DNA of 64,000 nt from Streptococcus australis. GTDB taxonomy: Bacteria; Bacillota; Bacilli; Lactobacillales; Streptococcaceae. The position numbers and the translations under genes are program-made. Position 1 is the first letter of the stretch. The number at the start of each line of letters is the position of its first letter. The notes below the pieces were generated by a model, which saw nothing but the letters and a program-made list of their open reading frames with translations, had not been told where the DNA came from and ran no database searches. The stretch is taken from positions 1 through 64,000 of the forward strand of contig NZ_RJPZ01000007.1 in assembly GCF_003943615.1 (NCBI RefSeq). Direction: 5' to 3'. Positions 18,174 to 27,575 of the stretch are shown piece after piece.

Positions 18174-19187
18174 TTAATTTGGATAGATATAGCTGACTGT
18201 TCCCCAGACAACATTCGTTGGGTCAAACCAGCCACGGAAATTGTTGATGGTCCGATTTCCATTGTAATTGGCTTCCTTCACTTGGATTTTTTGATCATGT
18301 TCAACCTCTGTCACGACTGCAACATGGCCATAGCCTCCATTATCCCAGCAGGCGATCGCGCCAACCTCAGGGGTATGTCCTGTCCGGAAGCCTGCAACGC
18401 GAGCGCTAGCAGCCCACATGCCACCGTTTCCCCACCAGTTTTGTGACCAAGGAGCCAGCTCTTTTGCTGCCCAGGTACATTCGCCAACGGGATAGTAATT
18501 GTCCGGCTGGGTGACCAGTGGATCAACTTTAGCCTGTTCGACCTGAAATGCTGTGGCAAGTAGGCCTTTTAAGTGTCCCTTGTCTTTCTGGTAGACATGG
18601 AGATGAAAGGTTCCTTTACCTTTATGTTTTTCGGCATTGAAGGACAATTGGTAGCGACCAGGTGCCGTTCTTTTTGCGGGATACCAGATCAAGTCGTCTT
18701 GGCCATCTTGTTCAGACCAGATGGGAAAGAGAACTTCCTCCACATCTTCAAAGAGCTGGAGTTGGATCTCAAATAGCTCTGTAGTGCTAGGTCGGACTGA
18801 GATTTTGGGTTGGGAAGATGCGAGGTCTTTTTTCTCAACGATTGTCTGTAGTGGAAACAGCCCTTCAATGTTACCGTTAGAATTGATGCCGTAGACATGG
18901 ATATGGTAAAGTCCTGCTTGATCCAAATGATTGGTCAGAGGTACGTGCAAATCAAAGCCATTTTCTCCTCGTCGAACAGGATACCAAATGAGATCGTCCT
19001 GGCCGTTTTGCTCGGACCAAATGGGGACGCTAACGCTTTGGAAGCGATTTGGAATGGTCCCAAGATGGACAACTAATTGTCCCTTTTCCTTGTAGATGTA
19101 ATTGACGTTTTGATCTGCTCTTGCAACTTGTGAAGCCCCTGCCCAGAAAAGGCAAGCTGCCAAGAGTAGTTTCTTCATTCCCTGCAT
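18174..19187 (-). CDS. secreted CHAP-domain amidase with two Bsp-like repeats
   Basis: 337 residues. Signal peptide about 1-25 ([21 protein letters not shown] core). Two GBS_Bsp-like repeats follow, each with the signature [13 protein letters not shown] (about residues 57-71 and 153-167). The C-terminal 110 residues are a CHAP domain nearly the same as that of PcsB, with Cys in GECTWAA and His in GYGHVAVV. The architecture fits streptococcal murein hydrolases used in cell separation and biofilm growth. It sits alone, antisense to the pur genes. SD AAGGAG lies 4 nt before this ATG and 13 nt before the next, so the first was kept. A -10 TATAAT is visible at 19222-19227 (minus strand). Confidence 0.88.
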   Translation of the reverse strand: MQGMKKLLLAACLFWAGASQVARADQNVNYIYKEKGQLVVHLGTIPNRFQSVSVPIWSEQNGQDDLIWYPVRRGENGFDLHVPLTNHLDQAGLYHIHVYGINSNGNIEGLFPLQTIVEKKDLASSQPKISVRPSTTELFEIQLQLFEDVEEVLFPIWSEQDGQDDLIWYPAKRTAPGRYQLSFNAEKHKGKGTFHLHVYQKDKGHLKGLLATAFQVEQAKVDPLVTQPDNYYPVGECTWAAKELAPWSQNWWGNGGMWAASARVAGFRTGHTPEVGAIACWDNGGYGHVAVVTEVEHDQKIQVKEANYNGNRTINNFRGWFDPTNVVWGTVSYIYPN

Positions 19188-19317
19188 AAAACTCCTTTTT
19201 TAAAAAATAGTAGAGGTCTCAATTATAATATTCGTAAAAAGGAGTAGAAATTTAAAAAATAATGGAAAAAGTTTGTTTTCTAATGAAAATCATCGTACAT
19301 TCCTTGAAATATTAGAA

Positions 19318-19341
19318 TAAAACGAACGATTATGATATAAT
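19318..19341 (+). promoter_or_regulatory. purD promoter with PurBox-like core
   Basis: -10 TATAAT at 19336-19341. Just before it TAAAACGAACGAT (19318-19330) matches the PurBox at 10 of 13 positions. No good -35 is present, which fits an activator-dependent promoter (inference). Confidence 0.55.
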
Positions 19342-19372
19342 TTAATAAAATAATTCGCAAAAGAGGTTCGAG

Positions 19373-20638
19373 ATGAAACTTTTGGTTGTTGGTTCTGGTG
19401 GTCGTGAACATGCGATTGCCAAGAAGTTGTTGGAGTCTAAAGACGTTGAGCAGGTTTTTGTGGCTCCTGGTAATGACGGGATGCGATTAGATGGTCTGGA
19501 CTTGATCAATATCGGAATTTCCGAACATTCTAAATTAATTGAGTTTGTAAAAGCCAACGATATTGCTTGGTCCTTTATCGGGCCAGATGATGCCCTTGCT
19601 GCTGGGATTGTGGATGAGTTCAATGCAGCTGGTCTCAAGGCTTTTGGTCCAACAAGATTAGCAGCAGAGCTAGAGTGGTCTAAGGATTTTGCTAAGGAAA
19701 TCATGGTCAAATACGGCGTTCCAACAGCAGCTTATGGCACATTTTCAGATTTCGAGGGGGCTAAGGCCTACATCGAAGAGAAAGGCGCTCCAATCGTCGT
19801 TAAGGCAGATGGATTGGCTCTTGGGAAAGGTGTTGTCGTTGCGGAGACAGTCGAGCAAGCCGTCGAAGCCGCTCACGAGATGCTTTTGGACAATAAATTC
19901 GGTGATTCAGGTGCGCGTGTGGTCATCGAGGAATTCCTTGACGGGGAAGAATTCTCTCTCTTTGCCTTTGTCAATGGGGACAAGTTCTACATCATGCCAA
20001 CAGCTCAGGACCACAAACGTGCCTACGATGGAGACAAGGGTCCTAACACTGGGGGGATGGGGGCTTACGCGCCAGTTCCTCACTTGCCACAGAGCGTGGT
20101 TGACACAGCGGTTGACACCATTGTCAAGCCAGTTCTTGAAGGCATGATTAAAGAAGGTCGCCCCTATCTTGGTGTCCTTTACGCTGGTCTTATCTTGACA
20201 GCTGATGGACCCAAAGTCATCGAGTTTAACGCTCGCTTTGGCGATCCTGAGACGCAAATCATCTTGCCTCGATTGACATCTGATTTTGCGCAAAATATCA
20301 CGGATATTTTATATGGCAAAGAGCCAGCTATCACTTGGACGGACAAGGGTGTGACACTTGGTGTGGTTGTGGCATCAAACGGGTACCCACTGGCTTATGA
20401 GAAGGGTGTCAAGCTTCCAGCCAAGACAGAGGGAGACATCATCACCTACTATGCAGGTGCTAAATTAGCTGAAAATGGACAAGACCTTCTTTCAAACGGA
20501 GGCCGTGTCTACATGCTGGTCACCACAGCAGAAACCGTCAAAGACGGTCAAAATATCATCTACAGCCAACTCAACAACCAAAACACAGATGGGTTGTTCT
20601 ACCGTACAGATATCGGTAGCAAGGCAATAAAAGATTAA
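19373..20638 (+). CDS. purD: phosphoribosylamine-glycine ligase
   Basis: GAR synthetase (step 2): phosphoribosylamine + Gly + ATP. 421 residues, ATP-grasp fold. Motifs: VVGSGGREHAIAKK, the KADGLALGKGV nucleotide-binding strand, GPNTGGMGAYAP, and EFNARFGDPETQ. It restarts the pur run after the antisense amidase, with its own -10 and PurBox-like site. Confidence 0.97.
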   Translation: MKLLVVGSGGREHAIAKKLLESKDVEQVFVAPGNDGMRLDGLDLINIGISEHSKLIEFVKANDIAWSFIGPDDALAAGIVDEFNAAGLKAFGPTRLAAELEWSKDFAKEIMVKYGVPTAAYGTFSDFEGAKAYIEEKGAPIVVKADGLALGKGVVVAETVEQAVEAAHEMLLDNKFGDSGARVVIEEFLDGEEFSLFAFVNGDKFYIMPTAQDHKRAYDGDKGPNTGGMGAYAPVPHLPQSVVDTAVDTIVKPVLEGMIKEGRPYLGVLYAGLILTADGPKVIEFNARFGDPETQIILPRLTSDFAQNITDILYGKEPAITWTDKGVTLGVVVASNGYPLAYEKGVKLPAKTEGDIITYYAGAKLAENGQDLLSNGGRVYMLVTTAETVKDGQNIIYSQLNNQNTDGLFYRTDIGSKAIKD

Positions 20639-20658
20639 CAGCTACTAAATTTATTGTG

Positions 20659-20718
20659 GCGAGCGAAAGCGAGCTAAACGAAGATAATGGTCGTTTGATT
20701 TGCGAGCGTTAGCGAGCT
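20659..20718 (+). repeat. pair of short direct repeats after purD
   Basis: GCGAGCGAAAGCGAGCT (20659-20675) and GCGAGCGTTAGCGAGCT (20702-20718) differ at two central bases and flank a small inverted repeat AAACGA...TCGTTT. Similar GCGA-rich words recur in the repeats before ruvB. Confidence 0.65.
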
Positions 20719-20726
20719 AGTATAGG

Positions 20727-20856
20727 ATAATCGTCGCAGTAGTGGAACTCCTAGTAGCTCTGCTACTAGGAGCGGAAAACTGGAGACTCAGGCTCCAGTT
20801 TTAGTAATGGAACGCCATAGGCGGTCGCTTACGTCCGCACTACAATAGACGATTAT
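20727..20856 (+). ncRNA. structured element A upstream of purE
   Basis: A 130-bp segment closed by a perfect 9-bp stem ATAATCGTC/GACGATTAT. Inside are GTAGTG/CACTAC, an 11-bp hairpin (CTCCTAGTAGC, TCT, GCTACTAGGAG), CGGA/TCCG, the hairpin AAAACTGGAG/CTCCAGTTTT with loop ACTCAGG, and CGCC-ATA-GGCG. It ends 16 nt before the purE start, against the SD. It is homologous to element B before purB (27576-27693): unpaired words are conserved, while stems differ with pairing kept. There is no T run, so it is not a plain terminator. A cis-acting RNA or a repeat family are both possible. Confidence 0.6.
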
Positions 20857-20872
20857 TAAAAAAGGAGAAGAA

Positions 20873-21361
20873 ATGAAACCAGTAATTTCCATCATCATGG
20901 GCTCAAAATCCGACTGGGCAACCATGCAAAAAACAGCAGAAGTCCTCGATAACTTCGGTGTCGCTTACGAAAAGAAAGTTGTTTCTGCTCATCGGACACC
21001 TGACCTCATGTTCAAACATGCGGAAGAAGCACGGAGTCGTGGAATCAAGGTCATCATTGCTGGTGCGGGTGGCGCAGCGCACCTGCCAGGGATGGTAGCA
21101 GCTAAAACTACCCTTCCAGTCATTGGTGTGCCTGTCAAATCTCGTGCTCTTAGCGGTGTGGATTCACTTTATTCTATCGTTCAGATGCCAGGTGGTGTGC
21201 CTGTTGCGACAATGGCGATTGGTGAAGCAGGTGCGACTAACGCTGCCCTCTTTGCCCTCCGTCTCCTATCAGTAGAGGACCAGGCTATTGCGACAGCTTT
21301 GGCAGATTTCGCAGAAGAACAAGGAAAAATCGCAGAGGAGTCGACAAATGAGCTCATCTAA
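20873..21361 (+). CDS. purE: N5-carboxyaminoimidazole ribonucleotide mutase
   Basis: Class I PurE, 162 residues: converts N5-CAIR to CAIR and works with PurK. Motifs: [12 protein letters not shown] (phosphate loop), [16 protein letters not shown] with the catalytic His, and [24 protein letters not shown] directly follows element A. The 3' end overlaps purK by 14 bp. Confidence 0.97.
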   Translation: MKPVISIIMGSKSDWATMQKTAEVLDNFGVAYEKKVVSAHRTPDLMFKHAEEARSRGIKVIIAGAGGAAHLPGMVAAKTTLPVIGVPVKSRALSGVDSLYSIVQMPGGVPVATMAIGEAGATNAALFALRLLSVEDQAIATALADFAEEQGKIAEESTNELI

Positions 21362-22421
21362 AACAATCGGAATTATCGGTGGGGGTCAGCTTGGTCAGAT
21401 GATGGCCATTTCTGCTATCTATATGGGCCATAAGGTTATCGCATTGGACCCAGTGGCGGATTGTCCAGCCTCTCGTGTGGCGGAAATCATCGTGGCGCCT
21501 TATAACGATGTGGATGCTCTGCGTCAGTTGGCGGATCGGTGCGATATTCTGACTTATGAGTTTGAAAATGTCGATGCTGATGGCCTTGACGCTGTTATCA
21601 AAGAAGGACAACTCCCACAAGGAACAGACTTGCTTCGCATTTCTCAAAATCGCATCTTTGAAAAGGACTTTCTCTCAAACAAAGCTCAAGTGACGGTGGC
21701 TCCTTACAAGGTTGTGACTTCTAGGCAAGATTTGGCAGATATCGACCTGTCGAAAAACTATGTCCTTAAGACTGCGACCGGCGGCTACGATGGCCATGGA
21801 CAAAAGGTTATTCGTTCCGAAACCGATTTGGAAGAAGCCTATGCACTAGCTGATTCAGCAGACTGCGTTTTGGAAGAATTTGTTAACTTCGACCTTGAAA
21901 TTTCTGTTATCGTGTCAGGAAATGGCAAGGACGTGACAGTTTTCCCAGTTCAGGAAAATATTCATCGCAACAACATTCTTTCAAAGACCATTGTGCCTGC
22001 TCGCATTTCAGAAAGTTTAGCTGAGAAAGCTAAAGCCATGGCTGTGCGAATCGCTGAACAACTGAACCTCTCTGGTACCCTTTGTGTGGAAATGTTTGCG
22101 ACAGCTGATGACATCATTGTCAACGAAATCGCGCCACGTCCACACAATTCAGGCCACTACTCAATCGAAGCCTGCGACTTTTCGCAATTTGACACGCATA
22201 TCTTGGGTGTCCTCGGAGCACCACTTCCAGCCATCAAACTTCATGCACCTGCTGTCATGCTCAACGTACTCGGCCAACACGTCGAAGCAGCTGAGCGTTA
22301 TGTCACAGAAAATCCAAGCGCGCACCTTCACTTATATGGTAAACTAGAAGCGAAGCACAACCGCAAAATGGGACATGTGACTTTGTTTAGTGATGTGCCG
22401 AATAGTGTGGTTGAATTTTAG
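21348..22421 (+). CDS. purK: N5-carboxyaminoimidazole ribonucleotide synthase
   Basis: ATP-grasp enzyme of 357 residues: AIR + bicarbonate + ATP to N5-CAIR. Motifs: [11 protein letters not shown], the YEFENVD segment, [10 protein letters not shown], and [14 protein letters not shown]. Start ATG 21348 has GAGGAG 7 nt upstream and lies inside the end of purE; the longer reading from 21288 is rejected. The next gene, of foreign character, starts 11 nt after its stop. Confidence 0.96.
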   Translation: MSSSKTIGIIGGGQLGQMMAISAIYMGHKVIALDPVADCPASRVAEIIVAPYNDVDALRQLADRCDILTYEFENVDADGLDAVIKEGQLPQGTDLLRISQNRIFEKDFLSNKAQVTVAPYKVVTSRQDLADIDLSKNYVLKTATGGYDGHGQKVIRSETDLEEAYALADSADCVLEEFVNFDLEISVIVSGNGKDVTVFPVQENIHRNNILSKTIVPARISESLAEKAKAMAVRIAEQLNLSGTLCVEMFATADDIIVNEIAPRPHNSGHYSIEACDFSQFDTHILGVLGAPLPAIKLHAPAVMLNVLGQHVEAAERYVTENPSAHLHLYGKLEAKHNRKMGHVTLFSDVPNSVVEF

Positions 22422-22432
22422 GAGAGAATCGT

Positions 22433-23908
22433 ATGGAATACTATGAGTTTAAAGAAGACATAATAGATAAAGATTTCAACTTTTATTTCGATACTAGTGC
22501 GTTGCTCTCTTTGTATCGAAAACGACAAGATTTGGTTGATTATTTTGATGTTAATATTCAAAATGTTAACAATGATATCCGAATTCCTTCGACGGTACAA
22601 AAAGAATATAATAGAAATGTATCAAGTGCCAAATCTCATTTAAAAAATGAATTAATTAAAAATATAAAGAATTTTCAGAAAAATGTTTTTGATAGCGTAA
22701 ATCAGAGTTTGAATCAAATTTCTGAGCTTCTTTCAAATAGTGATTCACCTGATTTAGGTACATTTGAGACATTGCAGAATGATTCGATTAAAAAGTTATC
22801 AGATCTTAATATTTTTTTTAGACAATTAGAAATATCTGAAGATGAGAAAAAAATAGATAAAGTTTCAGAACTAATGGAAGATTTTCTAATGTTACCGGGT
22901 AACTTGCTTCCGGTAATATCTAGAGTGGAGCAAATAAAATTGATGAATGAGGGGTACACTAGAGCTAAGCATCATTTTCCTCCTGGTTATATGGATATGA
23001 AGGACAAATACCATGGTTTAAAAAAAGAAGCTTTAAAAAAAAGTCAAGGGCAGAAGAAACCGGAAGAGCTTATAAGATATCTAGGTGATTACTTTATTTG
23101 GGCAGAGATAATAAAAGATGTTTTGAGTAAAGAAAAAAATGCACTTTTTATAACTTCTGATTTAAAAGAGGATTGGTGGGAAATGCCAAAAAAAATGTAT
23201 GATTTGATATCTTATGAACCTAGAAAGGAATTGATTGAAGAATTTGTTGAATTAACTGGTAAGCGGATAGAATTTATTCCTTTTGATCTATTTATAAGTT
23301 TTTTAGAGAGTTATAATAATCAAGAATCTTTGCGCAATTATTTATTCCAAAATATAGCGGAAATAGAGTCAATCGTTTCAGATCAGGTTTTGGAATTTGT
23401 TTGGAAAAATGAGAGATTGATCATTTCAGATAATGATATCATTTGGGATTCAGATATAACAAAAGGATACGTTCCGTATGATTATAATGTAGAGGTCCTA
23501 GACACGGAAATAATTTCAGTAGAAATTGATTCCTCTGATGAAGGAGAGGACGGTGGGCTTTCTGTAGAACTTATTGTTAGCGTTAATTTAGGGGGAGTTT
23601 TCGATGTTTCTGCTGGATTAGAGGATGAAGTTTATCGAAGCGTAAATGGTGATTTTACTGTAGAAGATATTCATATTCAAGTTGCAATTGATTTTTCTCC
23701 TAGTCAGGTAAATAATGTAAAAGACATTTTGATAAATGATTGCTCTGATGATTTTAATTTGATAATTCAAGAAGCAAAAGTTGTAGATATAGAGTTAATC
23801 GATAGTGGTTCGATTGGCTTAGATTATGACGATCCTGATGAAAGTGCCCTATTAGATTATTATCGGTGGGAATGGGATAGAGATGAAGATAGGTTTGTAA
23901 AATGGTAA
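22433..23908 (+). CDS. PIN_8 (DUF4935)-like domain protein, putative RNase
   Basis: 491 residues, AT-rich compared with the pur genes. The first 280 residues carry the pattern of PIN-like proteins of the DUF4935/PIN_8 type: acidic Asp20 in FYFDTSALL, Glu58 in STVQKEYNR, then PPGYMDMKDK (Asp188), GDYFIWAEII (Asp219) and FITSDLKEDWW (Asp243). Together these would make a metal-binding nuclease site. The rest (about 290-491) is acidic, with no domain I recognise. SD AGGAGA; only 11 nt after purK, so transcribed with the pur genes. PIN_8 proteins are often found in defence or retron-like settings. An RNase effector role is inference. Confidence 0.75.
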   Translation: MEYYEFKEDIIDKDFNFYFDTSALLSLYRKRQDLVDYFDVNIQNVNNDIRIPSTVQKEYNRNVSSAKSHLKNELIKNIKNFQKNVFDSVNQSLNQISELLSNSDSPDLGTFETLQNDSIKKLSDLNIFFRQLEISEDEKKIDKVSELMEDFLMLPGNLLPVISRVEQIKLMNEGYTRAKHHFPPGYMDMKDKYHGLKKEALKKSQGQKKPEELIRYLGDYFIWAEIIKDVLSKEKNALFITSDLKEDWWEMPKKMYDLISYEPRKELIEEFVELTGKRIEFIPFDLFISFLESYNNQESLRNYLFQNIAEIESIVSDQVLEFVWKNERLIISDNDIIWDSDITKGYVPYDYNVEVLDTEIISVEIDSSDEGEDGGLSVELIVSVNLGGVFDVSAGLEDEVYRSVNGDFTVEDIHIQVAIDFSPSQVNNVKDILINDCSDDFNLIIQEAKVVDIELIDSGSIGLDYDDPDESALLDYYRWEWDRDEDRFVKW

Positions 23909-24015
23909 ATTTATAAAGAGTAAAGAGATTGCAGAGTTAGCAATTATCAAAAGTAAAGATTGGCCAATAAATTGAACAATTATTACGAAGCAAATTACCG
24001 TCAATATATCTTTAT

Positions 24016-24209
24016 AAAAAGAGAAGACTGAGGCAGTTGTCGAAGTCTTGTATGCTAGTAGCAATTACGAGAAAGCAAAAGCTAGGTTTGGTAAACTAGC
24101 TACTCAATTTCCTGAAAACTATTTAGCTATTTATGATTTGCCGATGGATACGGATTTGAATACACTAGATCACTACCCATCTGTGTGGATTGGGAAAGAA
24201 GAATTTGAG
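24016..24209 (+). repeat. 194-bp direct repeat, copy 1 (5' of kinase)
   Basis: Aligns without gaps to 26084-26277. The last ~105 bp differ at only two positions; the first part has diverged. In copy 1 an in-frame TAA just before the AAAGAG word cuts off the 5' end of the reading frame, and the 3' end runs on into the kinase. Confidence 0.85.
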
Positions 24210-25943
24210 AAAATGGTGAAATTAAAAAAATTACAAAAAGAATTTTTGAAACTTGGCTATACTCTTAGTGGTAAAGATTCAAAAGAAGGTGGCGAAGGCA
24301 TTGTATATCAGGCGGAAAAAGAACAAAATCTTTTTGCTATCAAAGTTATTAAAGATTTAAGAACGGATAGAATTAAAAGATATAAACAGGAAATTAAAAG
24401 TGTTCAAGAATTAGATCATCCCAATGTTATAAAACCTGATTATGGAGAGTTATTGATTGATGGTGAAGAAATTCAGTATAGTATCATGCCATTTTATGAA
24501 AATGATTTAAAAAAGATCATTCCTCAATTATTAGATTATGAGCAGATTTTTAACATTATTATTGAACTTGGAGAAGCTTTAAAGTACATTCATAGCAAAG
24601 GTATTATACACAGGGATTTAAAGCCAGAAAACGTATTGATTGCAGACGACGGACATTTAGTTTTAACGGATTTTGGTATTGCACATTTCAAGGATTCTAA
24701 TCTAACTAAGAAAAATGATTTGTTAAATAACAGAGTATATCTGGCTCCTGAACAATATATTAAAGGTAATGCTCAAAATGTGACTCCAGCAGCAGACATT
24801 TATTCATTTGGATTAATTATTAATGAGTGCTTTACTAAGAGAGTCGCTCACGGTGACAATCCTCGGTTAATAAGTGATGAGCATCCATTTTTATTTGAAC
24901 TTGATAATATAGTCAAAAAGATGTTAAGGCAGGATGTTGAAAAAAGAATAAGTATTAATTGTGTTTTAAGTTTATTGAAAGAAGCTAGAAAAACTCTGTC
25001 TGAAGACTTAGATTACCTTAGTTTGGATTTAGAGGACGGATTTCCAGAAGATTTATCTCCTGAGGACTTAGAGAATATTTTAAGTCAAGCTAGTAAAGAT
25101 GTTTATTTTGCGACTAAATTTAAGCTAGATGATATCGCTAAACAATATGAGTTGAATTACCATAAAAATATTGGATTTAGTGTCTCGCCTTACTTAAAAA
25201 AATTAGCTGCAGGTTATAAAATTTTAGATATTTGTCGTGAAAAATTCATCTATGAAGCTAAATATGAAAGTGGCCCATCTCTTTCATTTCTTGACGAAAG
25301 AGAGCATCAAGGTCTTTATGATAGATTAGAGAGGGTTCTCAACACATATATGGTTTCAGGAAATGAGCTCTATGGACAAATAAAAAAATATTTTTCAGCA
25401 TGTTTAGATTATCATGCTGAAGAGATTCTAACACAAATTGAAGATGAAAAATGGATGTTTGAAAATCTGTTCTATCACATAGAAAATGCACCTATACTTT
25501 GGCTAAGGACGTTTTTGTTAGAGTTGGGTATTGAACAGAGTGAATTAGAAGATAATATTGTGATAAATTGGGATAGAACATTGACATATTCAGACAATGA
25601 GACAGAGTTGTCTTTGTTTAAAAAAGATACTGAATTTGAAAGAATTCAATATGAGAAGATTGAATCGATTTGTCAAGAGATTATAAACCAATGGGCTATG
25701 TCATATTGTTATCTTGATGATAAAACTGTTAGATTTATATTTGCAGATGAACATCAATTTGAAAATTTCAAAGACTTTGCATCGAATATAACAAAATCAA
25801 ATCATAATCTGTGGTTAGATTTCAATGATGATATTATTCAAAAATCTAAAGTCATTGATGGTGAAATTATTATGGATTTAAGTATCTCTTGGGATATTGA
25901 TTCAATTTTGGCAAAGGTATTTGGTTTTAAGAAAATAAATTAA
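24048..25943 (+). CDS. Hanks-type Ser/Thr protein kinase with N-terminal fused segment and unknown C-terminal region
   Basis: 631 residues. Residues 1-54 come from the duplicated small protein (see 26053-26280); about 68-310 form a kinase domain with a Gly-rich loop (GGEGIVY), Lys99 (FAIKVI), HRDLKPEN (188-195), DFG (208-210) and APEQ (233-236), so it looks catalytically complete. The C-terminal ~300 residues are helical and acidic, with no family I recognise and no membrane segment, unlike housekeeping PknB/StkP with PASTA repeats. The start is uncertain: TTG 24048 has no SD, and ATG 24213 would give the kinase without the fused segment. It lies between two direct repeats and between two putative nucleic-acid enzymes. 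A signalling part of a defence module is the best guess. Confidence 0.75.
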   Translation: MYASSNYEKAKARFGKLATQFPENYLAIYDLPMDTDLNTLDHYPSVWIGKEEFEKMVKLKKLQKEFLKLGYTLSGKDSKEGGEGIVYQAEKEQNLFAIKVIKDLRTDRIKRYKQEIKSVQELDHPNVIKPDYGELLIDGEEIQYSIMPFYENDLKKIIPQLLDYEQIFNIIIELGEALKYIHSKGIIHRDLKPENVLIADDGHLVLTDFGIAHFKDSNLTKKNDLLNNRVYLAPEQYIKGNAQNVTPAADIYSFGLIINECFTKRVAHGDNPRLISDEHPFLFELDNIVKKMLRQDVEKRISINCVLSLLKEARKTLSEDLDYLSLDLEDGFPEDLSPEDLENILSQASKDVYFATKFKLDDIAKQYELNYHKNIGFSVSPYLKKLAAGYKILDICREKFIYEAKYESGPSLSFLDEREHQGLYDRLERVLNTYMVSGNELYGQIKKYFSACLDYHAEEILTQIEDEKWMFENLFYHIENAPILWLRTFLLELGIEQSELEDNIVINWDRTLTYSDNETELSLFKKDTEFERIQYEKIESICQEIINQWAMSYCYLDDKTVRFIFADEHQFENFKDFASNITKSNHNLWLDFNDDIIQKSKVIDGEIIMDLSISWDIDSILAKVFGFKKIN

Positions 25944-26052
25944 AATGTTCAGTAGTTGTTTAAATGCTCAAAATAAACTAAAAATATAGAAAGGAACAAG
26001 AGCTCACGTATTCACCAAAACTGAATACGGGCTACGGACTTGATTAATTCTT

Positions 26053-26280
26053 ATGATTCAACTTATTGTCAACGCATTTGTTGAAAAAGAGAAGACGGGG
26101 GCAGTCGTCGAAGTCTTGTATGCTAGTAGCGATCACGAAAAGGTGAAAGCTAAGTATGAAGAATTAGTTGCACAATTTCCTGAAAACTATTTAGCTATTT
26201 ATGATTTGCCGATGGATACGGATTTGAATACACTAGATCACTATCCATCAGTGTGGATTGGGAAAGAAGAATTTGAGTAG
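26053..26280 (+). CDS. 75-residue protein of unknown function (complete copy of the duplicated segment)
   Basis: The chain starts MIQLIVNAFVEKEKTGAV and ends VWIGKEEFE. It is mixed beta/alpha, acidic, with a conserved PENYLAIYDLPMDTDLNTL stretch. Residues 23-75 correspond to the first 53 residues read at the kinase N-terminus. No clear SD is seen. A 7-bp inverted repeat CGTATTC/GAATACG at 26007-26029 lies upstream. The stop is 14 nt before the DUF4041 gene, so the two are probably a unit. I do not recognise the family. A small regulatory or inhibitor partner is possible but unproven. Confidence 0.65.
   Translation: MIQLIVNAFVEKEKTGAVVEVLYASSDHEKVKAKYEELVAQFPENYLAIYDLPMDTDLNTLDHYPSVWIGKEEFE
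26084..26277 (+). repeat. 194-bp direct repeat, copy 2 (3' of kinase)
   Basis: Coding copy inside the 75-residue gene. With copy 1 (24016-24209) it brackets the kinase gene, so homologous recombination between the copies would delete 2068 bp and leave one intact small gene. Confidence 0.85.
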
Positions 26281-26293
26281 GAGAACTTAGTAT

Positions 26294-27565
26294 ATGGGGA
26301 TATTTAGTTTTGGGAAGCCTAAAGATGAAGTTCTGGAAAATAAAATTCAAAGATTAAACCAAGAAATCGAATTAAAGAAAAAGAGTTTAGATGAATTAAA
26401 GTTTCAAATACAAACTGCTAAGGAAATATATTCTTTGAACGAAGAATTAGTGAATAAACGGAGTGAACTTGATCGTTTAAACTATGAAATTTCTCTAGCA
26501 AATGATGACTTAAGCTTACAAGAATTTGGCTTTTTTAATCGGCAATATAAATTCACTGATTCACTTCAATACAAAGAAGCTTTAGAAAATATTAGACTTC
26601 AGGAAAAAGAACTTGTTAAAAATGATAAGGCCGCAAAGATTATTTGGACATACACTTTTAACAATAGTGAAAAAAAGGGTCGTGCAATTCAAAATAAATT
26701 AAAAAAGGTGGCAATTCGAGGTTTTAATGGAGAAGCAGATGCCTTACTAGTAAAAGCAACGCCTGCTAATGTTGAAAACAAGAAGACCGCGCTTATACGA
26801 TCGTTTGATCAGCTGAATAAAATTTATGCTAGTAATGGTGTGGAGATCACTCCAGAATATTTACAACTGAAATTGCTTGAATTTCAAGTAGCTGTTGAGT
26901 ACGAGCTTCAAAAGCAAGAAGAAAAAGAGTTGCTTCGTGAACAAAGAGAAAAGGAACGAGAAGATAAAAAACTTCAAGCCGAGATTAAAGCGAAACGAAA
27001 GCAATTAGAAAAAGATAGAGATCACTTTAAAAATATGGTTGCCAAGGTAACAGAGTTACTAAAAGAAGCAAAAAATGATGAAGTAGGTGAACTCAGACGC
27101 CAATTGACTGAATATCAGAATAAACTATCTGAATTAGATGAAATTGAAGAAGACATTGATTACCGAGAAGGTCATGCAACAGCAGGATATGTGTATGTGA
27201 TATCTAACATAGGTTCTTTCGGTGAAGATGTTTATAAAGTTGGAGTTACTCGTCGTTTAGAGCCATTGGAACGCATCAGAGAATTAAGCAGTGCTTCTGT
27301 ACCTTTTCAATTTGATGTCCATGCTTTGATTTTTAGTGAAGAAGCCTTTGCTTTAGAAACAGAGCTACATAATCAACTTGCTAACTATAAAGTAAATAAG
27401 GTAAATGGACGAAAAGAATATTTCAAAGTTCCATTTGAAAAAATAAAAGAACTTTTGGATAAACACGAAGAGTTGACTGTAGAATTAAATGAGAATGCTG
27501 AAGCGTTTGAATATAGACAAACCAAAGCTATTGAAGATAAACAGTTATTGCAAAACGACTTTTAG
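26294..27565 (+). CDS. DUF4041 and T5orf172 (GIY-YIG-like) domain protein
   Basis: 423 residues. About 15-65 are coiled coil; about 70-190 match the DUF4041 pattern (LQEFGFFNRQYKFTDS, then YKEALENIR); 200-290 are a second charged coiled coil; 295-375 form a T5orf172/GIY-YIG-like domain with GYVYVISN, VYKVGVTRR and ALETELHNQL, ending near GRKEYFKV. Such proteins occur in phages and defence islands and are thought to bind or cut DNA. An SD-like TAGGAGAA overlaps the end of the small upstream gene. A homologue at this purK-purB position exists in pneumococcus as I recall, so this may be the older resident and the kinase the newcomer. Confidence 0.8.
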   Translation: MGIFSFGKPKDEVLENKIQRLNQEIELKKKSLDELKFQIQTAKEIYSLNEELVNKRSELDRLNYEISLANDDLSLQEFGFFNRQYKFTDSLQYKEALENIRLQEKELVKNDKAAKIIWTYTFNNSEKKGRAIQNKLKKVAIRGFNGEADALLVKATPANVENKKTALIRSFDQLNKIYASNGVEITPEYLQLKLLEFQVAVEYELQKQEEKELLREQREKEREDKKLQAEIKAKRKQLEKDRDHFKNMVAKVTELLKEAKNDEVGELRRQLTEYQNKLSELDEIEEDIDYREGHATAGYVYVISNIGSFGEDVYKVGVTRRLEPLERIRELSSASVPFQFDVHALIFSEEAFALETELHNQLANYKVNKVNGRKEYFKVPFEKIKELLDKHEELTVELNENAEAFEYRQTKAIEDKQLLQNDF

Positions 27566-27575
27566 TCGTTAAACG

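Noticed and set aside
22433-27565. Prophage or integrative element between purK and purB
   Set aside because: No integrase, no att-like direct repeat at the edges, no structural genes. The only direct repeats are the internal 194-bp pair.
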